Source of the DNA: Paraburkholderia ginsengisoli NBRC 100965
Lineage (GTDB): Bacteria > Pseudomonadota > Gammaproteobacteria > Burkholderiales > Burkholderiaceae
Direction: 5' to 3'
Assembly (NCBI RefSeq): GCF_000739735.1
Contig: NZ_BBJF01000022.1
Location: 85,540-149,539, forward strand
DNA: 64,000 nt
Shown: in pieces, positions 35,491-44,473 of the stretch
Layout: every line of letters begins with the position of its first letter
Position numbering within the stretch: position 1 is the stretch's first letter
The notes under the pieces: generated by a model
The model's input: the letters and a program-made list of their open reading frames with translations, nothing else
Databases searched by the model: none
Told to the model about the DNA's origin: nothing
Made by a program: the position numbers and the translations under genes

Positions 35491-36681
35491 TCAACCGGCC
35501 AGACCCCGCTCCAGATCGCCGCGAATATCGCCGGCGTTTTCCAGACCCACGGCAAGACGGATCAAGCCTTCGCTGATGCCCGCCGCCGCGCGCGCTTCCG
35601 GCGTCACGCGACCGTGCGTGGTGGTCGCCGGATGCGTGATGGTCGTACGCGTATCGCCGAGGTTGCCGGTGATCGAGCAGATCTTCGTGTTGTCGATCAC
35701 GCGCCACGCGTTCTCACGCATCTGCTCCGGCGTGTCGCCCTTCAGTTCGAACGACAGGATCGCGCCGCCCGACTTCTGCTGACGCATCGCCAGCGCATGC
35801 TGCGGGTGCGATTCGAGTCCCGGATAGAACACGCGATTCACGGCCGCATGCGTCTCCAGCCAGCGCGCAATTTCGAGCGCGTTCGCCGACTGCTTTTCAA
35901 CCCGCAGCGACAGCGTTTCCATCCCCTTGAGCAGCACCCATGCGTTGAACGCGGAGAGCGTCGGCCCCGCGCTGCGCACGAACGGAAACACCTTCTCCAT
36001 GATGAATTTCTTCGAGCCGACCAGCGCGCCACCGAGCACGCGACCCTGGCCATCGAGGAACTTGGTGGCCGAGTGCATCACGACGTCCGCGCCGAGCTTC
36101 AGCGGCTGCTGCAGGGCCGGGCTGCAGAAGCAGTTGTCGACCACGAACAGCGCGTCCGCCGCCTTCGCGATCTTGCTGATCGCTGCGATATCGGCGACTT
36201 CGGTCAGCGGATTCGACGGCGTTTCGAGGAAGAACATCTTCGTCTCGGGGCGCACGGCATTCTTCCAGGCGTCGAGATCGGTCGGATCGACGAAGGTGGT
36301 CGCAATGCCGAACTTGCTGAAGATCTGCGAGAACATGCCGAGCGTCGAGCCGAACAGCGCCTGCGAACTCACGAGGTGGTCGCCGGCCTGCAGCGCGGAC
36401 ATCACCACGGACATGATCGCGGCCATGCCCGACGCCGTCGCCATGCACGCTTCTCCGCCTTCAAGTGCGGCGAGGCGGTCCTGGAACATCGACACGGTCG
36501 GGTTCGTGAAACGCGAGTAGGTGTAGTTGTCCTCGGAATTCTTGAAGCGCTCGGCGGCGTCCGCGGCACTCGCGAACACGAAGCTCGAGGTCAGGAAGAT
36601 GGCTTCCGAATGCTCGTTGAAGTCGCTGCGCACCGTGCCCGAGCGGACTGCCAGCGTATCGAAGTTCAGGGAGTCGTCCAT
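35491..36681 (-). CDS. metZ: O-succinylhomoserine sulfhydrylase
   Basis: A 396-residue PLP enzyme of the Cys/Met metabolism family that makes homocysteine from O-succinylhomoserine and sulfide. The PLP lysine is K207 in HSATKFLDGQG; YSRFTNPTVSMFQDRLAALE and the LETPSNPL motif are also typical. MetZ and MetB or MetY share the fold; the sequence reads as MetZ, the usual route in Burkholderia. The ATG at 36681 begins the conserved N-terminus (MDDSLNFDTLAVRSG); the frame upstream runs into the leader. The leader contains a SAM-II-type riboswitch and an intrinsic terminator, so the gene should be switched off by S-adenosylmethionine. Confidence 0.95.
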   Translation of the reverse strand: MDDSLNFDTLAVRSGTVRSDFNEHSEAIFLTSSFVFASAADAAERFKNSEDNYTYSRFTNPTVSMFQDRLAALEGGEACMATASGMAAIMSVVMSALQAGDHLVSSQALFGSTLGMFSQIFSKFGIATTFVDPTDLDAWKNAVRPETKMFFLETPSNPLTEVADIAAISKIAKAADALFVVDNCFCSPALQQPLKLGADVVMHSATKFLDGQGRVLGGALVGSKKFIMEKVFPFVRSAGPTLSAFNAWVLLKGMETLSLRVEKQSANALEIARWLETHAAVNRVFYPGLESHPQHALAMRQQKSGGAILSFELKGDTPEQMRENAWRVIDNTKICSITGNLGDTRTTITHPATTTHGRVTPEARAAAGISEGLIRLAVGLENAGDIRGDLERGLAG

Positions 36682-36763
36682 GTTGGTTCTGGTTTCCAAT
36701 GTTCGATGGCTGCGTTCGGCGCGGCTCGTTGTGAAACCAGGCGCGACGCCAAACGACAGCAAC

Positions 36764-36799
36764 AAAAAAGCCCGCTTTTGCGTCGGCATAAGCGGGCTT
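36764..36799 (-). terminator. Intrinsic terminator in the metZ leader
   Basis: On the minus strand arms AAGCCCGCTT and AAGCGGGCTT form a perfect 10-bp stem with a 12-nt loop and are followed by a run of T. It lies after purF and before metZ, downstream of the riboswitch aptamer, so it may both end purF transcripts and serve as the expression platform. Confidence 0.85.
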
Positions 36800-36849
36800 C
36801 ATGTGCGGGGAAAGCTGGAGCGGAGGTGGATGAATGCGGCGTTTCCACC

Positions 36850-36912
36850 ATTCGCTTTAGCTGTTTCGGGTTGCCCCGCGTCCGCAAGCTGAGATCAAAT
36901 CGACGCAAGTCG
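36850..36912 (-). promoter_or_regulatory. SAM-II (SAM-alpha) riboswitch upstream of metZ
   Basis: Read on the minus strand, the conserved blocks of the SAM-II aptamer occur in order: GATTTG, GCTTGC and GCTAAA. GCGTC before the first block pairs with GACGC after the second to make helix P1, and the 3' tail carries GCTAAAG expected for the pseudoknot. A small extra hairpin GGG-CAA-CCC lies in the loop before the tail. The position between purF and the methionine gene metZ, followed by an intrinsic terminator, fits SAM-dependent attenuation. The assignment is by motif order from memory, not a covariance-model hit. Confidence 0.8.
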
Positions 36913-36954
36913 ACATGCTAACACGCGTGTAGCGCGGCGTGCAGCACGCCACGC

Positions 36955-38505
36955 TCAACCTACCGACAGTTGCAGATGCAATTGCGAGCGCGCCGGGGTG
37001 CCGCCGTCGATCGCTTCGCTCGCGGCGTCGCGATCCGATTGCGACGACGGTGCGAGACGAGCCGTTTCGATACGGTCGAGGTACTCGGTGGTGACGTCGC
37101 CGGTCACGTAGTTGCCGTCGAAGCACGAGGCCTCGAACTCATGCAGCGCCGGGTTGATGTCGCGCACCGCCTGCTTCAGCGCATCGACGTCCTGATACAC
37201 GAGGTGGTCCGCGCCGATCATGCGCGCGACTTCGTCGTCCGTGCGGCCGTGAGCGACGAGTTCACCGCGCGTCGGCATGTCGATGCCGTACACGTTCGGG
37301 AATTTCACCGGCGGCGCCGCCGACGCGAAGATCACCTTATTGGCGCCCGCATCGCGCGCCATCTGCACGATTTCGTGCGAGGTGGTGCCGCGCACGATCG
37401 AGTCGTCGACGATCAGCACATTCTTGCCCTTGAACTCGATGCCCATCGCGTTCAGCTTCTGGCGCACCGACTTCTTGCGCACCGCCTGGCCCGGCATGAT
37501 GAAGGTACGGCCCACATAGCGGTTCTTGAAGAAGCCTTCGCGATACTCGACGCCCAGCTTCTTCGCGACCTGCATCGCGGCCGGACGCGACGAATCGGGA
37601 ATCGGCATCACGACGTCGATCGCGACATCGGGCAGTTCGCGCTTGATCTTCTCGGCGAGGTAATCGCCCATGCGCAGACGCACGTTGTAGACCGGCACGC
37701 CGTCGAGCACCGAGTCCGGACGCGCGAGGTACACGAGTTCGAAAATGCAGGGGTTCAGGCTCGGGGCCGTCGCACATTGCTGCGAATGCAGCTTGCCGTC
37801 GATGTCGATGAAAATCGCCTCGCCCGGCGCCACGTCGCGCACGAACTCGAAGCCGATGCCTTCGATCGCCACCGATTCCGACGCCAGCATCCATTCGACG
37901 CCTTCAGCCGTTTCCAGCTTGCCGAGGCACAGCGGACGGATGCCGAACGGGTCGCGGAAACCGAGCAGCCCGTAGCCGGCGATCAGCGACACGATCGCGT
38001 ACGAACCCCGCACCCGGCGATGCACGCCTGACACGGCGTTGAACAGCGCGGCCGGATCGAGTTGCAGACCGGAGCTGGCCAGCTGCAGTTCGTGCGCCAG
38101 CACGTTGAGCATGACTTCCGTGTCGGAATTGGTGTTGATGTGGCGGCGATCGATGCGGAACATCTCATCTTTCAGTTGCTGCCAGTTGGTCAGGTTGCCG
38201 TTGTGGGCGAGGATGATGCCGAACGGCGCGTTCACGTAGAACGGCTGGGCTTCTTCTTCGCTCGACGCCGAACCCGCGGTCGGGTAACGGACCTGGCCGA
38301 TACCGGTCGTGCCGGGCAGGCTGCGCATGTTGCGCGTGCGGAACACGTCGCGCACCATGCCGTTGGCCTTGTGCATGTGGAAGTTGCTGCCGTTCGCTGT
38401 CGCGATACCGGCGGCGTCCTGACCGCGATGCTGCAGCAGCAGCAGGCTGTCATAGATCAGCTGATTGACCGGAGAGTGGGAAACTACGCCTACGATGCCG
38501 CACAT
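36955..38505 (-). CDS. purF: Amidophosphoribosyltransferase
   Basis: A 516-residue PurF, first enzyme of purine synthesis, converting PRPP and glutamine to phosphoribosylamine. The start at 38505 puts Cys2 (MCGIVGVV) directly after Met, as required for the N-terminal nucleophile glutaminase; AAGGAC lies about 7 nt upstream. The glutaminase half contains LLLLQHRGQDAAGI and the synthase half the PRPP loop VLIVDDSIVRGTTS. It follows cvpA by 172 bp, the classic cvpA-purF order. Confidence 0.97.
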   Translation of the reverse strand: MCGIVGVVSHSPVNQLIYDSLLLLQHRGQDAAGIATANGSNFHMHKANGMVRDVFRTRNMRSLPGTTGIGQVRYPTAGSASSEEEAQPFYVNAPFGIILAHNGNLTNWQQLKDEMFRIDRRHINTNSDTEVMLNVLAHELQLASSGLQLDPAALFNAVSGVHRRVRGSYAIVSLIAGYGLLGFRDPFGIRPLCLGKLETAEGVEWMLASESVAIEGIGFEFVRDVAPGEAIFIDIDGKLHSQQCATAPSLNPCIFELVYLARPDSVLDGVPVYNVRLRMGDYLAEKIKRELPDVAIDVVMPIPDSSRPAAMQVAKKLGVEYREGFFKNRYVGRTFIMPGQAVRKKSVRQKLNAMGIEFKGKNVLIVDDSIVRGTTSHEIVQMARDAGANKVIFASAAPPVKFPNVYGIDMPTRGELVAHGRTDDEVARMIGADHLVYQDVDALKQAVRDINPALHEFEASCFDGNYVTGDVTTEYLDRIETARLAPSSQSDRDAASEAIDGGTPARSQLHLQLSVG

Positions 38506-38677
38506 GGCATGTCCTTCAAAGGTACGAAATTCGTCGTGGCGGCCGGTGCCTGCGATAGCGTCCCCTAGGGGAGTTCCTTCGGGGCGTACGCGCCGTTGGG
38601 CGACGGTGCGCGCTGTTACGCAAAGGCAGCCGGCTACGCCGGAGTCCTGCTGTGTTCCTTTAACGCTCGCCTGATCG

Positions 38678-39172
38678 TCACACGCGGACGTAAGCGGCAA
38701 GTGTCTCTGGAAGCAGCGGTTTCATTACGTGCACGCCCTCGACCGCGTAGGGCCGTAGCAGAGCGTTGCGCCAGAATTCCTGTTCGGGCAGTTCGGTCAA
38801 GCCTGCGAGGGCGACCAGAATCAGCACCAGAATGACCCCGCGTACGAGGCCGAACATCAAACCGAGTGAGCGGTCTACGCCGCCGAGGCCCGTGGCCTGC
38901 ACGAGGCGGCTCAGCAGCGCGCTCACCACGCTCGCCACCAGCACCACGCCGATCACCACCAGCGAAAACGCCAGCAGCCACTGGGTCAATGCGCCGCCGG
39001 GCCAGTGAGACGGGATATACGGCACGACGTATCCGACGAATTCGCAGGCAATGAAGAACGCCGCGATCCAGCCGATCAGTCCGAATATCTCCGACAAAAA
39101 ACCGCGCCACGTACCGCGCAACGCCGACAAACCGATCACCGCCATTACAGCGTAGTCGAAGGCAGTGAACAT
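38678..39172 (-). CDS. cvpA: CvpA family membrane protein
   Basis: A 164-residue inner-membrane protein of the CvpA family (colicin V production), with four hydrophobic segments (near residues 3-18, 28-48, 62-85 and 100-122) and the conserved LRGTWRGFLSEIFGLIGWI start. The molecular role is not settled; members affect envelope stress tolerance and curli or colicin phenotypes. It lies between the SPOR protein gene (8-bp spacing) and purF, the conserved proteobacterial order. Confidence 0.93.
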   Translation of the reverse strand: MFTAFDYAVMAVIGLSALRGTWRGFLSEIFGLIGWIAAFFIACEFVGYVVPYIPSHWPGGALTQWLLAFSLVVIGVVLVASVVSALLSRLVQATGLGGVDRSLGLMFGLVRGVILVLILVALAGLTELPEQEFWRNALLRPYAVEGVHVMKPLLPETLAAYVRV

Positions 39173-39179
39173 CGCTCGC

Positions 39180-40115
39180 TTACTGTGCTGCGCCGTTGTT
39201 CGCGCCCGACGTCAGGCCGGCCTCGCGAACCTTCGCGATCGCGGCGCTTGCAGCCGCCCGGTCGGCGAATGGGCCGGCGCGCAACAGCGTGAGCGTCGTC
39301 CCGTCTGCCTGCTTGCGATGTTCGGTATATGCGGGCACGCCCGCCGCTTTCAACTTGGACGCCCAACTGCGCGCGTTGGCGTCGTTCGCGAACGCGCCGA
39401 GTTGAACCGCGAAACGGCTGCCCGGCGGCGATGCCGGCGTGCCGGAATTCGCGTCGGCGCTGGCGGCAGCGTTGTTGATCTCGTCGTCGCTCGGCGCCGC
39501 GGCGCGCGGGGCCGGCGTGCGGGCAGCCGGTTTGGTCGACGCTGCGGGCGCGGCCGGGCCGGTGTTCGCAGCGACGGCCGGCGCGGGTGCCGTCGTCTGT
39601 GGCTTCGCCGCGGGCGTTGCGTTTGCGTTCGTCGTTGAGTTAGCGGGTGCGTTCGCGCCCGGCTTCGCGGTGGCGGACTGCTCCGGCTTCACGGTTGCGG
39701 CCGGCGCGAGGCTGGATGCGGCAAGCGCGGAATCGGGCGTCGGATTGTCAGGTGCTACACCGGCCTGCGTGTCTTCAGCGCTCTTTTCGGTGCTCTTGCG
39801 GGCAACGCGCGGCGCGGGACGGCTTGGAATGTCGATGGAGATGTCGTCGGTGACGGGCTTCGGATGCGAGTCCAACACCATCGGCAGGACGATGACCGCC
39901 GCCACGACAAGCGCGATGGCACCAACCAGGCGGCGCCGCGCGCGCTGCTTTTCCGGCAACGTGGGGTCGAGCAGCATCGCGTCGGCATCGACGGTGCGCT
40001 CCGTGCGGCGGGTTCGCCGCTCCACGCGCTCGCCACGGGCAGCCCGGGTGGAACTGGTGTTTGCGCCGCGCCGGGTGGGCGCGTCGTCTTTCTTGCCGAA
40101 CGAGAAAATTCCCAT
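39180..40115 (-). CDS. SPOR domain cell-division-associated membrane protein (DedD-like)
   Basis: A 311-residue bitopic protein. A basic cytoplasmic N-terminus (about 1-60) is followed by one membrane helix (about 63-82, LVGAIALVVAAVIVLPMVL), a long low-complexity Ala/Pro/Thr/Asn periplasmic linker and a C-terminal SPOR domain (about 230-305; RFAVQLGAFANDANARSWAS). SPOR domains bind denuded peptidoglycan at the septum. The position folC-this gene-cvpA-purF matches dedD of other proteobacteria, but the linker makes orthology uncertain. Confidence 0.9.
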   Translation of the reverse strand: MGIFSFGKKDDAPTRRGANTSSTRAARGERVERRTRRTERTVDADAMLLDPTLPEKQRARRRLVGAIALVVAAVIVLPMVLDSHPKPVTDDISIDIPSRPAPRVARKSTEKSAEDTQAGVAPDNPTPDSALAASSLAPAATVKPEQSATAKPGANAPANSTTNANATPAAKPQTTAPAPAVAANTGPAAPAASTKPAARTPAPRAAAPSDDEINNAAASADANSGTPASPPGSRFAVQLGAFANDANARSWASKLKAAGVPAYTEHRKQADGTTLTLLRAGPFADRAAASAAIAKVREAGLTSGANNGAAQ

Positions 40116-40144
40116 GAATCGCTTGGTTCGAGCCTGGCGCCCGT

Positions 40145-41455
40145 TCAGTGTTGCTGCGATTTACGGTAGGCCATAACGCCCGCTACCGTGTAGAAGCTGC
40201 CGAAAACCACGATTCTATCATTCTCTGACGCTCGTTTTAGCGCGTCTTGGAAAGCCTCGGCGGGTGTCGCATAGCGTGTCACGCTGCTATCGGCACCGTC
40301 GCCCACGCCCTGCTCGCGCAATGCCGCTTCGAGCTGTTCCGCCGATGCCGCCCGCGGAGTCGGCAAATCGGTCACGCACCAATGGTCGATCTCGCCTTTC
40401 AGGTGACTCAGAACGCCAGCGATGTCCTTGTCGCGCATCGCGCCGAACACCGCGTAGGTGTACGGGAAGAAGCCCATGTTGCCAAGGTTTTGCGTCAGCA
40501 CGGCGGCCGCATGCGGATTGTGACCGACGTCCAGCACGATGGCGGGCTTGCCGGGCAACACCTGGAAACGCCCCGGCAGTTCCACGTTGGCCAGACCGAG
40601 GCGGATATCCTGCGCCGACACCGGCAAACGGTCGCGCAGCGCTTCGAGAGCGGCCAGCGCCGCGGACGTGTTGATCAACTGATTCGCGCCGCGCAATGCC
40701 GGATAGGCGAGGGCCGAGCGCCGCATGCCCGGGCCCACGTAGCTCCATTGCTGACGCTCGCTGCCCGCCTGACCTTCGTAGCGGAAATCGCGGCCGAAGA
40801 GCCACAGTTCGGCGCCGATCTTCTCTGCGTGATCGATCAGCGATTGCGGCGCCACCGGGTCGGCGCAAATCGCCGGCTTGCCCGGGCGGAAAATGCCGGC
40901 CTTTTCGAGAGCGATTTTCTCGCGCGTGTCGCCGAGATAATCCGTGTGATCGATATCGATGCTCGTGATGACCGCGCAGTCCGTATCGAGGATGTTCACG
41001 GCGTCGAGGCGGCCTCCCAGGCCGACTTCGAAAATCACCGCGTCCAGGCCGCGCGAGGCGAACAGGCTCATGATCGCCAGGGTCGTGAATTCGAAATATG
41101 TCAACGAGACCGGTTCGGCGAGGCTTAGGCGCGCGGCTTCGACGGCTTCGAAGTGCGGCAGCAGATCCGCGTCGCTTGCCATTTCGCCGTTGACCCGCGC
41201 GCGCTCGTTGAACGCCAACAGGTGCGGCGACGTGTGGCAGCCGACCGTGAAGCCGGCGCGCAACAAAATGGATTCGAGGATCGCGCAGGTCGAGCCTTTC
41301 CCATTCGTACCGCCCACCGTGATGACCGGACAGGCAAACGACAACTTCATCGCGTCGCGTACCTGAGAGATGCGGCCCAAACCCATGTCGATGCCGACCG
41401 GATGCGCGGATTCAAGGTGCGTGAGCCACGCGTCGAGGGTGGGGAATGTGGTCAT
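40145..41455 (-). CDS. folC: Bifunctional dihydrofolate synthase / folylpolyglutamate synthase
   Basis: A 436-residue Mur-ligase-type enzyme adding glutamate to dihydropteroate and to folates. The ATP loop GGTNGKGST is at residues 48-56, and the family motifs FEVGLGGRLDAVN, SIDIDHTDYLG and VLDVGHNPHA are present. The start at 41455 gives the usual N-terminus. The gap to accD upstream is about 280 bp, so it probably has its own promoter; the SPOR gene follows after 29 bp. Confidence 0.96.
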   Translation of the reverse strand: MTTFPTLDAWLTHLESAHPVGIDMGLGRISQVRDAMKLSFACPVITVGGTNGKGSTCAILESILLRAGFTVGCHTSPHLLAFNERARVNGEMASDADLLPHFEAVEAARLSLAEPVSLTYFEFTTLAIMSLFASRGLDAVIFEVGLGGRLDAVNILDTDCAVITSIDIDHTDYLGDTREKIALEKAGIFRPGKPAICADPVAPQSLIDHAEKIGAELWLFGRDFRYEGQAGSERQQWSYVGPGMRRSALAYPALRGANQLINTSAALAALEALRDRLPVSAQDIRLGLANVELPGRFQVLPGKPAIVLDVGHNPHAAAVLTQNLGNMGFFPYTYAVFGAMRDKDIAGVLSHLKGEIDHWCVTDLPTPRAASAEQLEAALREQGVGDGADSSVTRYATPAEAFQDALKRASENDRIVVFGSFYTVAGVMAYRKSQQH

Positions 41456-41599
41456 CGAGTGAATCGGTTAAGCAGTGGTGCGGATGGCTGCGGCTGCCAG
41501 AGCGTAGCGCGGCGGCCGATTTATGCGCAGAAAGCCGCTTGGAGACGGTCCTGCGCAAGCGTCGCCGCGTTGCGAGACCGTGATTATCCCGGAAATGAC

Positions 41600-41638
41600 A
41601 GCGCGCCGCTTGATCACTCACGCGGCGCGCTATTTTTT
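41600..41638 (+). terminator. Intrinsic terminator oriented against the flanking genes
   Basis: Arms AGCGCGCCGC (41600-41609) and GCGGCGCGCT (41622-41631) with a 12-nt loop are followed on the plus strand by ATTTTTT. Both flanking genes, accD and folC, are on the minus strand, where the hairpin has only a weak T-run. It may be an inefficient accD terminator or the end of an unannotated plus-strand RNA. Confidence 0.7.
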
Positions 41639-41738
41639 GACTTTGACCGCCTTGCAACTGCAGCCGCGCGTTCGACATCGGTTCGACTCGACACGCCGGG
41701 GCGGCAGTCAACCGCCCTATTGGGTTGCAGTCCCAGAC

Positions 41739-42611
41739 TTACGCGACGGCATCCGCCGGCTGATGGCTCAACAGCGCCAACAATTGCGCGATCTCTTCAC
41801 GCAACTTGCGACGGTCGACGATCATGTCGACCGCGCCCTTCGTCAGCAGGAACTCGGCGCGCTGGAAGCCTTCCGGCAGCTTTTCGCGCACAGTCTGTTC
41901 GATCACGCGCGGACCGGCGAAACCGATCAGCGCCTTTGGCTCGGCGATTACGACGTCGCCGAGAAACGCGAAACTCGCGGACACACCGCCCATGGTCGGG
42001 TCGGTCAGCACGGAGATGAACGGCAGCTTGGCTTCGGCGAGCTTGGTCAGCATTGCGGTGGTCTTTGCCATCTGCATCAGCGACAGCAGGCTTTCCTGCA
42101 TCCGCGCGCCGCCCGAAGCGGTAAAGCAGATGAACGGCACTTTCTGTTCGAGCGCGTTCTGCGCGCCGCGCGCAAAGCGCTCGCCGACCACCGAACCCAT
42201 CGAGCCACCCATGAACGAGAACTCGAAGCAGGCGACGACCACCGGCAGCGTATGAATCGCGCCGCCCATCACGACCATGGCGTCGGTTTCGTCAGTGTCG
42301 TCCATCGCCTCTTTCAGGCGATCCGGGTACTTGCGGCTGTCCTTGAACTTCAGCGCGTCGACCGGGACGATTTCCTGGCCGATTTCGTAGCGGCCTTCCG
42401 GATCGAGCAGGCCGTCTAGCCGCTCACGCGCGCCGATGCGCATGTGATGGTCGCACTTCGGGCAAACATGCAGATTGGCCTCGACGTCGTTGCGATACAG
42501 CACGGCTTCGCACGACGGGCACTTGATCCACAGACCTTCCGGAATCCCCTTGCGGTTCTTCGGGTCGGTTTGCTTGATTTTCGGCGGCAGCAGCTTATCG
42601 AGCCAGCTCAT
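41739..42611 (-). CDS. accD: Acetyl-CoA carboxylase carboxyltransferase subunit beta
   Basis: A 290-residue AccD, which with AccA transfers the carboxyl group from carboxy-biotin to acetyl-CoA, making malonyl-CoA. The zinc ribbon is intact: C31, C34, C50, C53 (CPSC and CPKC). The crotonase-like core includes the ASGGARMQESLLSLMQMAK loop and PTMGGVSASFA. Length matches the family. It follows trpA by 78 bp and may share its transcript. Confidence 0.98.
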   Translation of the reverse strand: MSWLDKLLPPKIKQTDPKNRKGIPEGLWIKCPSCEAVLYRNDVEANLHVCPKCDHHMRIGARERLDGLLDPEGRYEIGQEIVPVDALKFKDSRKYPDRLKEAMDDTDETDAMVVMGGAIHTLPVVVACFEFSFMGGSMGSVVGERFARGAQNALEQKVPFICFTASGGARMQESLLSLMQMAKTTAMLTKLAEAKLPFISVLTDPTMGGVSASFAFLGDVVIAEPKALIGFAGPRVIEQTVREKLPEGFQRAEFLLTKGAVDMIVDRRKLREEIAQLLALLSHQPADAVA

Positions 42612-42689
42612 ATTGAATCCTTCTGGGTCAGCGGTCGCGCAAACGGCGGGACGAACCCGCCGTTCACACTACAGCGACAAAAATAACTG

Positions 42690-43502
42690 TTATCGGGCAG
42701 TCGCGACGCTATCGAGCGCCTCGCGCACTTCGGCAATGAACCGCGTGAGCGTTTCGGCAGCGGTGTCGGGTGCTGTCTGTTCGAGCAATTGAACGATACG
42801 GCTGCCGATCACGACGGCATCGGACACCTCGGCTACCGAACGCGCGGTTTGCGCGTCGCGGATACCGAAACCGACGCCCACCGGCAGGGGCACGCGCGAC
42901 TTGATGGCCGGGATTTTACTCGCGATGCTGGAAACGTCCAGATTTGCCGCTCCGGTCACCCCTTTCAACGACACATAGTAGACGTAGCCGCTGGCAATCT
43001 TTCCGACTTCCGCGATGCGTTCTTCGGTAGACGTGGGCGCCAGCAGAAAAATCGGATCGATACCGGCCGATCGCATCTGTTCAGCGAAGTTCGCGCACTC
43101 TTCAGGCGGGTAGTCGACAACCAGCACGCCGTCCACGCCTGCTTCCTTTGCGGCCGCCGCGAAGGCTTCAGTGCCCATGCGCTCGATCGGATTGGCATAG
43201 CCCATCAGCACCACGGGCGTCTTGTCGTTCGTTTCGCGGAAGCGCTTGACGTCCGCGAGAACATGACGCAGCGATACGCCCTGCGCGAGCGCACGTTCAG
43301 AGGACTGCTGGATCACCGGACCATCGGCCATCGGGTCGGAAAACGGCACACCGAGTTCGATCACATCGGCGCCGCCAGCAGCGAGCGCGTGCATGAATTC
43401 AACGGTGCGCTTCGGGTCCGGGTCGCCAGCCGTCATGAACGGAATCAGGCCTTTCTTACCTTGGGCGGACAGCGCGGCAAACGTGTTCTTGATACGGGAC
43501 AT
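42690..43502 (-). CDS. trpA: Tryptophan synthase alpha chain
   Basis: A 270-residue TrpA cleaving indole-3-glycerol phosphate to indole. The catalytic residues are E49 (DVIELGVPFSDPMADGP) and D60, and the phosphate-binding LPVGVGFGI is present. It forms the alpha2beta2 complex with TrpB. Unlike the usual adjacent order, trpB and trpA are here separated by a DNA methyltransferase gene. Confidence 0.98.
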   Translation of the reverse strand: MSRIKNTFAALSAQGKKGLIPFMTAGDPDPKRTVEFMHALAAGGADVIELGVPFSDPMADGPVIQQSSERALAQGVSLRHVLADVKRFRETNDKTPVVLMGYANPIERMGTEAFAAAAKEAGVDGVLVVDYPPEECANFAEQMRSAGIDPIFLLAPTSTEERIAEVGKIASGYVYYVSLKGVTGAANLDVSSIASKIPAIKSRVPLPVGVGFGIRDAQTARSVAEVSDAVVIGSRIVQLLEQTAPDTAAETLTRFIAEVREALDSVATAR

Positions 43503-43547
43503 GGAATATTCTCGAATTTTTTGGCTACTGCGCGCATCGCACGTCGT

Positions 43548-44462
43548 TCATTGCACTTCGGTCTGCCGCTGCGCCTTGGCTTTGGCTTTAGGCCGACGAG
43601 GTATGGGCGGCGAAGCGGCGGCGCTAACGCGCTCACGCGCTATCGCGCAGTAACTTTCATTGATCTCATAGCCGACGAATTCGCGCTGCTGACGGGCGCA
43701 AGCGACTGCGGTGGTGCCGCTGCCCATAAACGGGTCGAGCACTCGGCCGCCCTTGGGACAACTGGCCAGCACCATGCGCTCAACGATTTCCAGCGGTTTC
43801 TGGGTCGGATGCGCGACGCGTTCGGCGTGTTGCCGATGCAGCCGCGAAACCGACCAGACATCCTTTGGATTATAGCCAAGCTCCAACCACTTGCTGCCCT
43901 CGAACAACTTACGCGAACGCGCCTTCTTCGTGACTGCATCGTACGGGATGCGGACGGGATCGAGATCGAAAAAATAATCCTTCGATACCGCGAAAAAGCC
44001 GATGTTGTCGTGCACCGAGGTAAAGCGGCGCACGGTTCCGCCCATGCTCGGTACACGCCGGTCCCAGATGATTTCGTTGATCATCGTGAGCTTTGTCTTC
44101 AGGAAGCTGAAGATTTCCGGCGAGTACTGCCAGGTACAGAATATGTAGAGCGAACCCGACGGCTTGAGTTTAGGAATGGCGAGTTCGAGCCAGCCACGCG
44201 TCCAGGCGAGAAATTCCTCGCCTGTACGCATGTCGGAGTCATTGCCATAATCCTTGCCCAGCCCGTAAGGCGGATCGCAGACGATCAGGTCGATCGACGC
44301 GTCAGGAATATTCGCCACATCGGTCAGAAAATCGCGATTCAACAGCTGGATACCGGCCGGGACCTGCGCCAGCAACGGTGCTGGTCCCGCAGCCGCCGCT
44401 ACCTCGGCGGCCGGCTGCGTCGTTTCAATCGCCCGGTGCGGCTCGTCGAACTCGTCGCGCAT
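43548..44462 (-). CDS. Orphan site-specific DNA (adenine-N6) methyltransferase
   Basis: A 304-residue methyltransferase of the beta-class N4/N6 type: the catalytic DPPY motif (D63-Y66, IVCDPPYGLG) comes before the AdoMet-binding FMGSGTT (245-251). The C-terminus is a basic Pro/Lys/Arg-rich tail. DPPY favours adenine-N6 methylation. No restriction endonuclease gene is nearby, so it is an orphan and probably regulatory. It sits inside the trp cluster, 11 bp after trpB and 45 bp before trpA. From memory, a Burkholderia cenocepacia orphan methyltransferase reported to act on GTWWAC may be its orthologue; I could not check this. Confidence 0.92.
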   Translation of the reverse strand: MRDEFDEPHRAIETTQPAAEVAAAAGPAPLLAQVPAGIQLLNRDFLTDVANIPDASIDLIVCDPPYGLGKDYGNDSDMRTGEEFLAWTRGWLELAIPKLKPSGSLYIFCTWQYSPEIFSFLKTKLTMINEIIWDRRVPSMGGTVRRFTSVHDNIGFFAVSKDYFFDLDPVRIPYDAVTKKARSRKLFEGSKWLELGYNPKDVWSVSRLHRQHAERVAHPTQKPLEIVERMVLASCPKGGRVLDPFMGSGTTAVACARQQREFVGYEINESYCAIARERVSAAASPPIPRRPKAKAKAQRQTEVQ

Positions 44463-44473
44463 CGTCGCGGCGC

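Noticed and set aside
41412..41711. Minus-strand frame of 99 codons between accD and folC
   Set aside because: Overlaps the folC start, spans the hairpin, and has an Arg/Ser-rich composition typical of non-coding GC-rich DNA.
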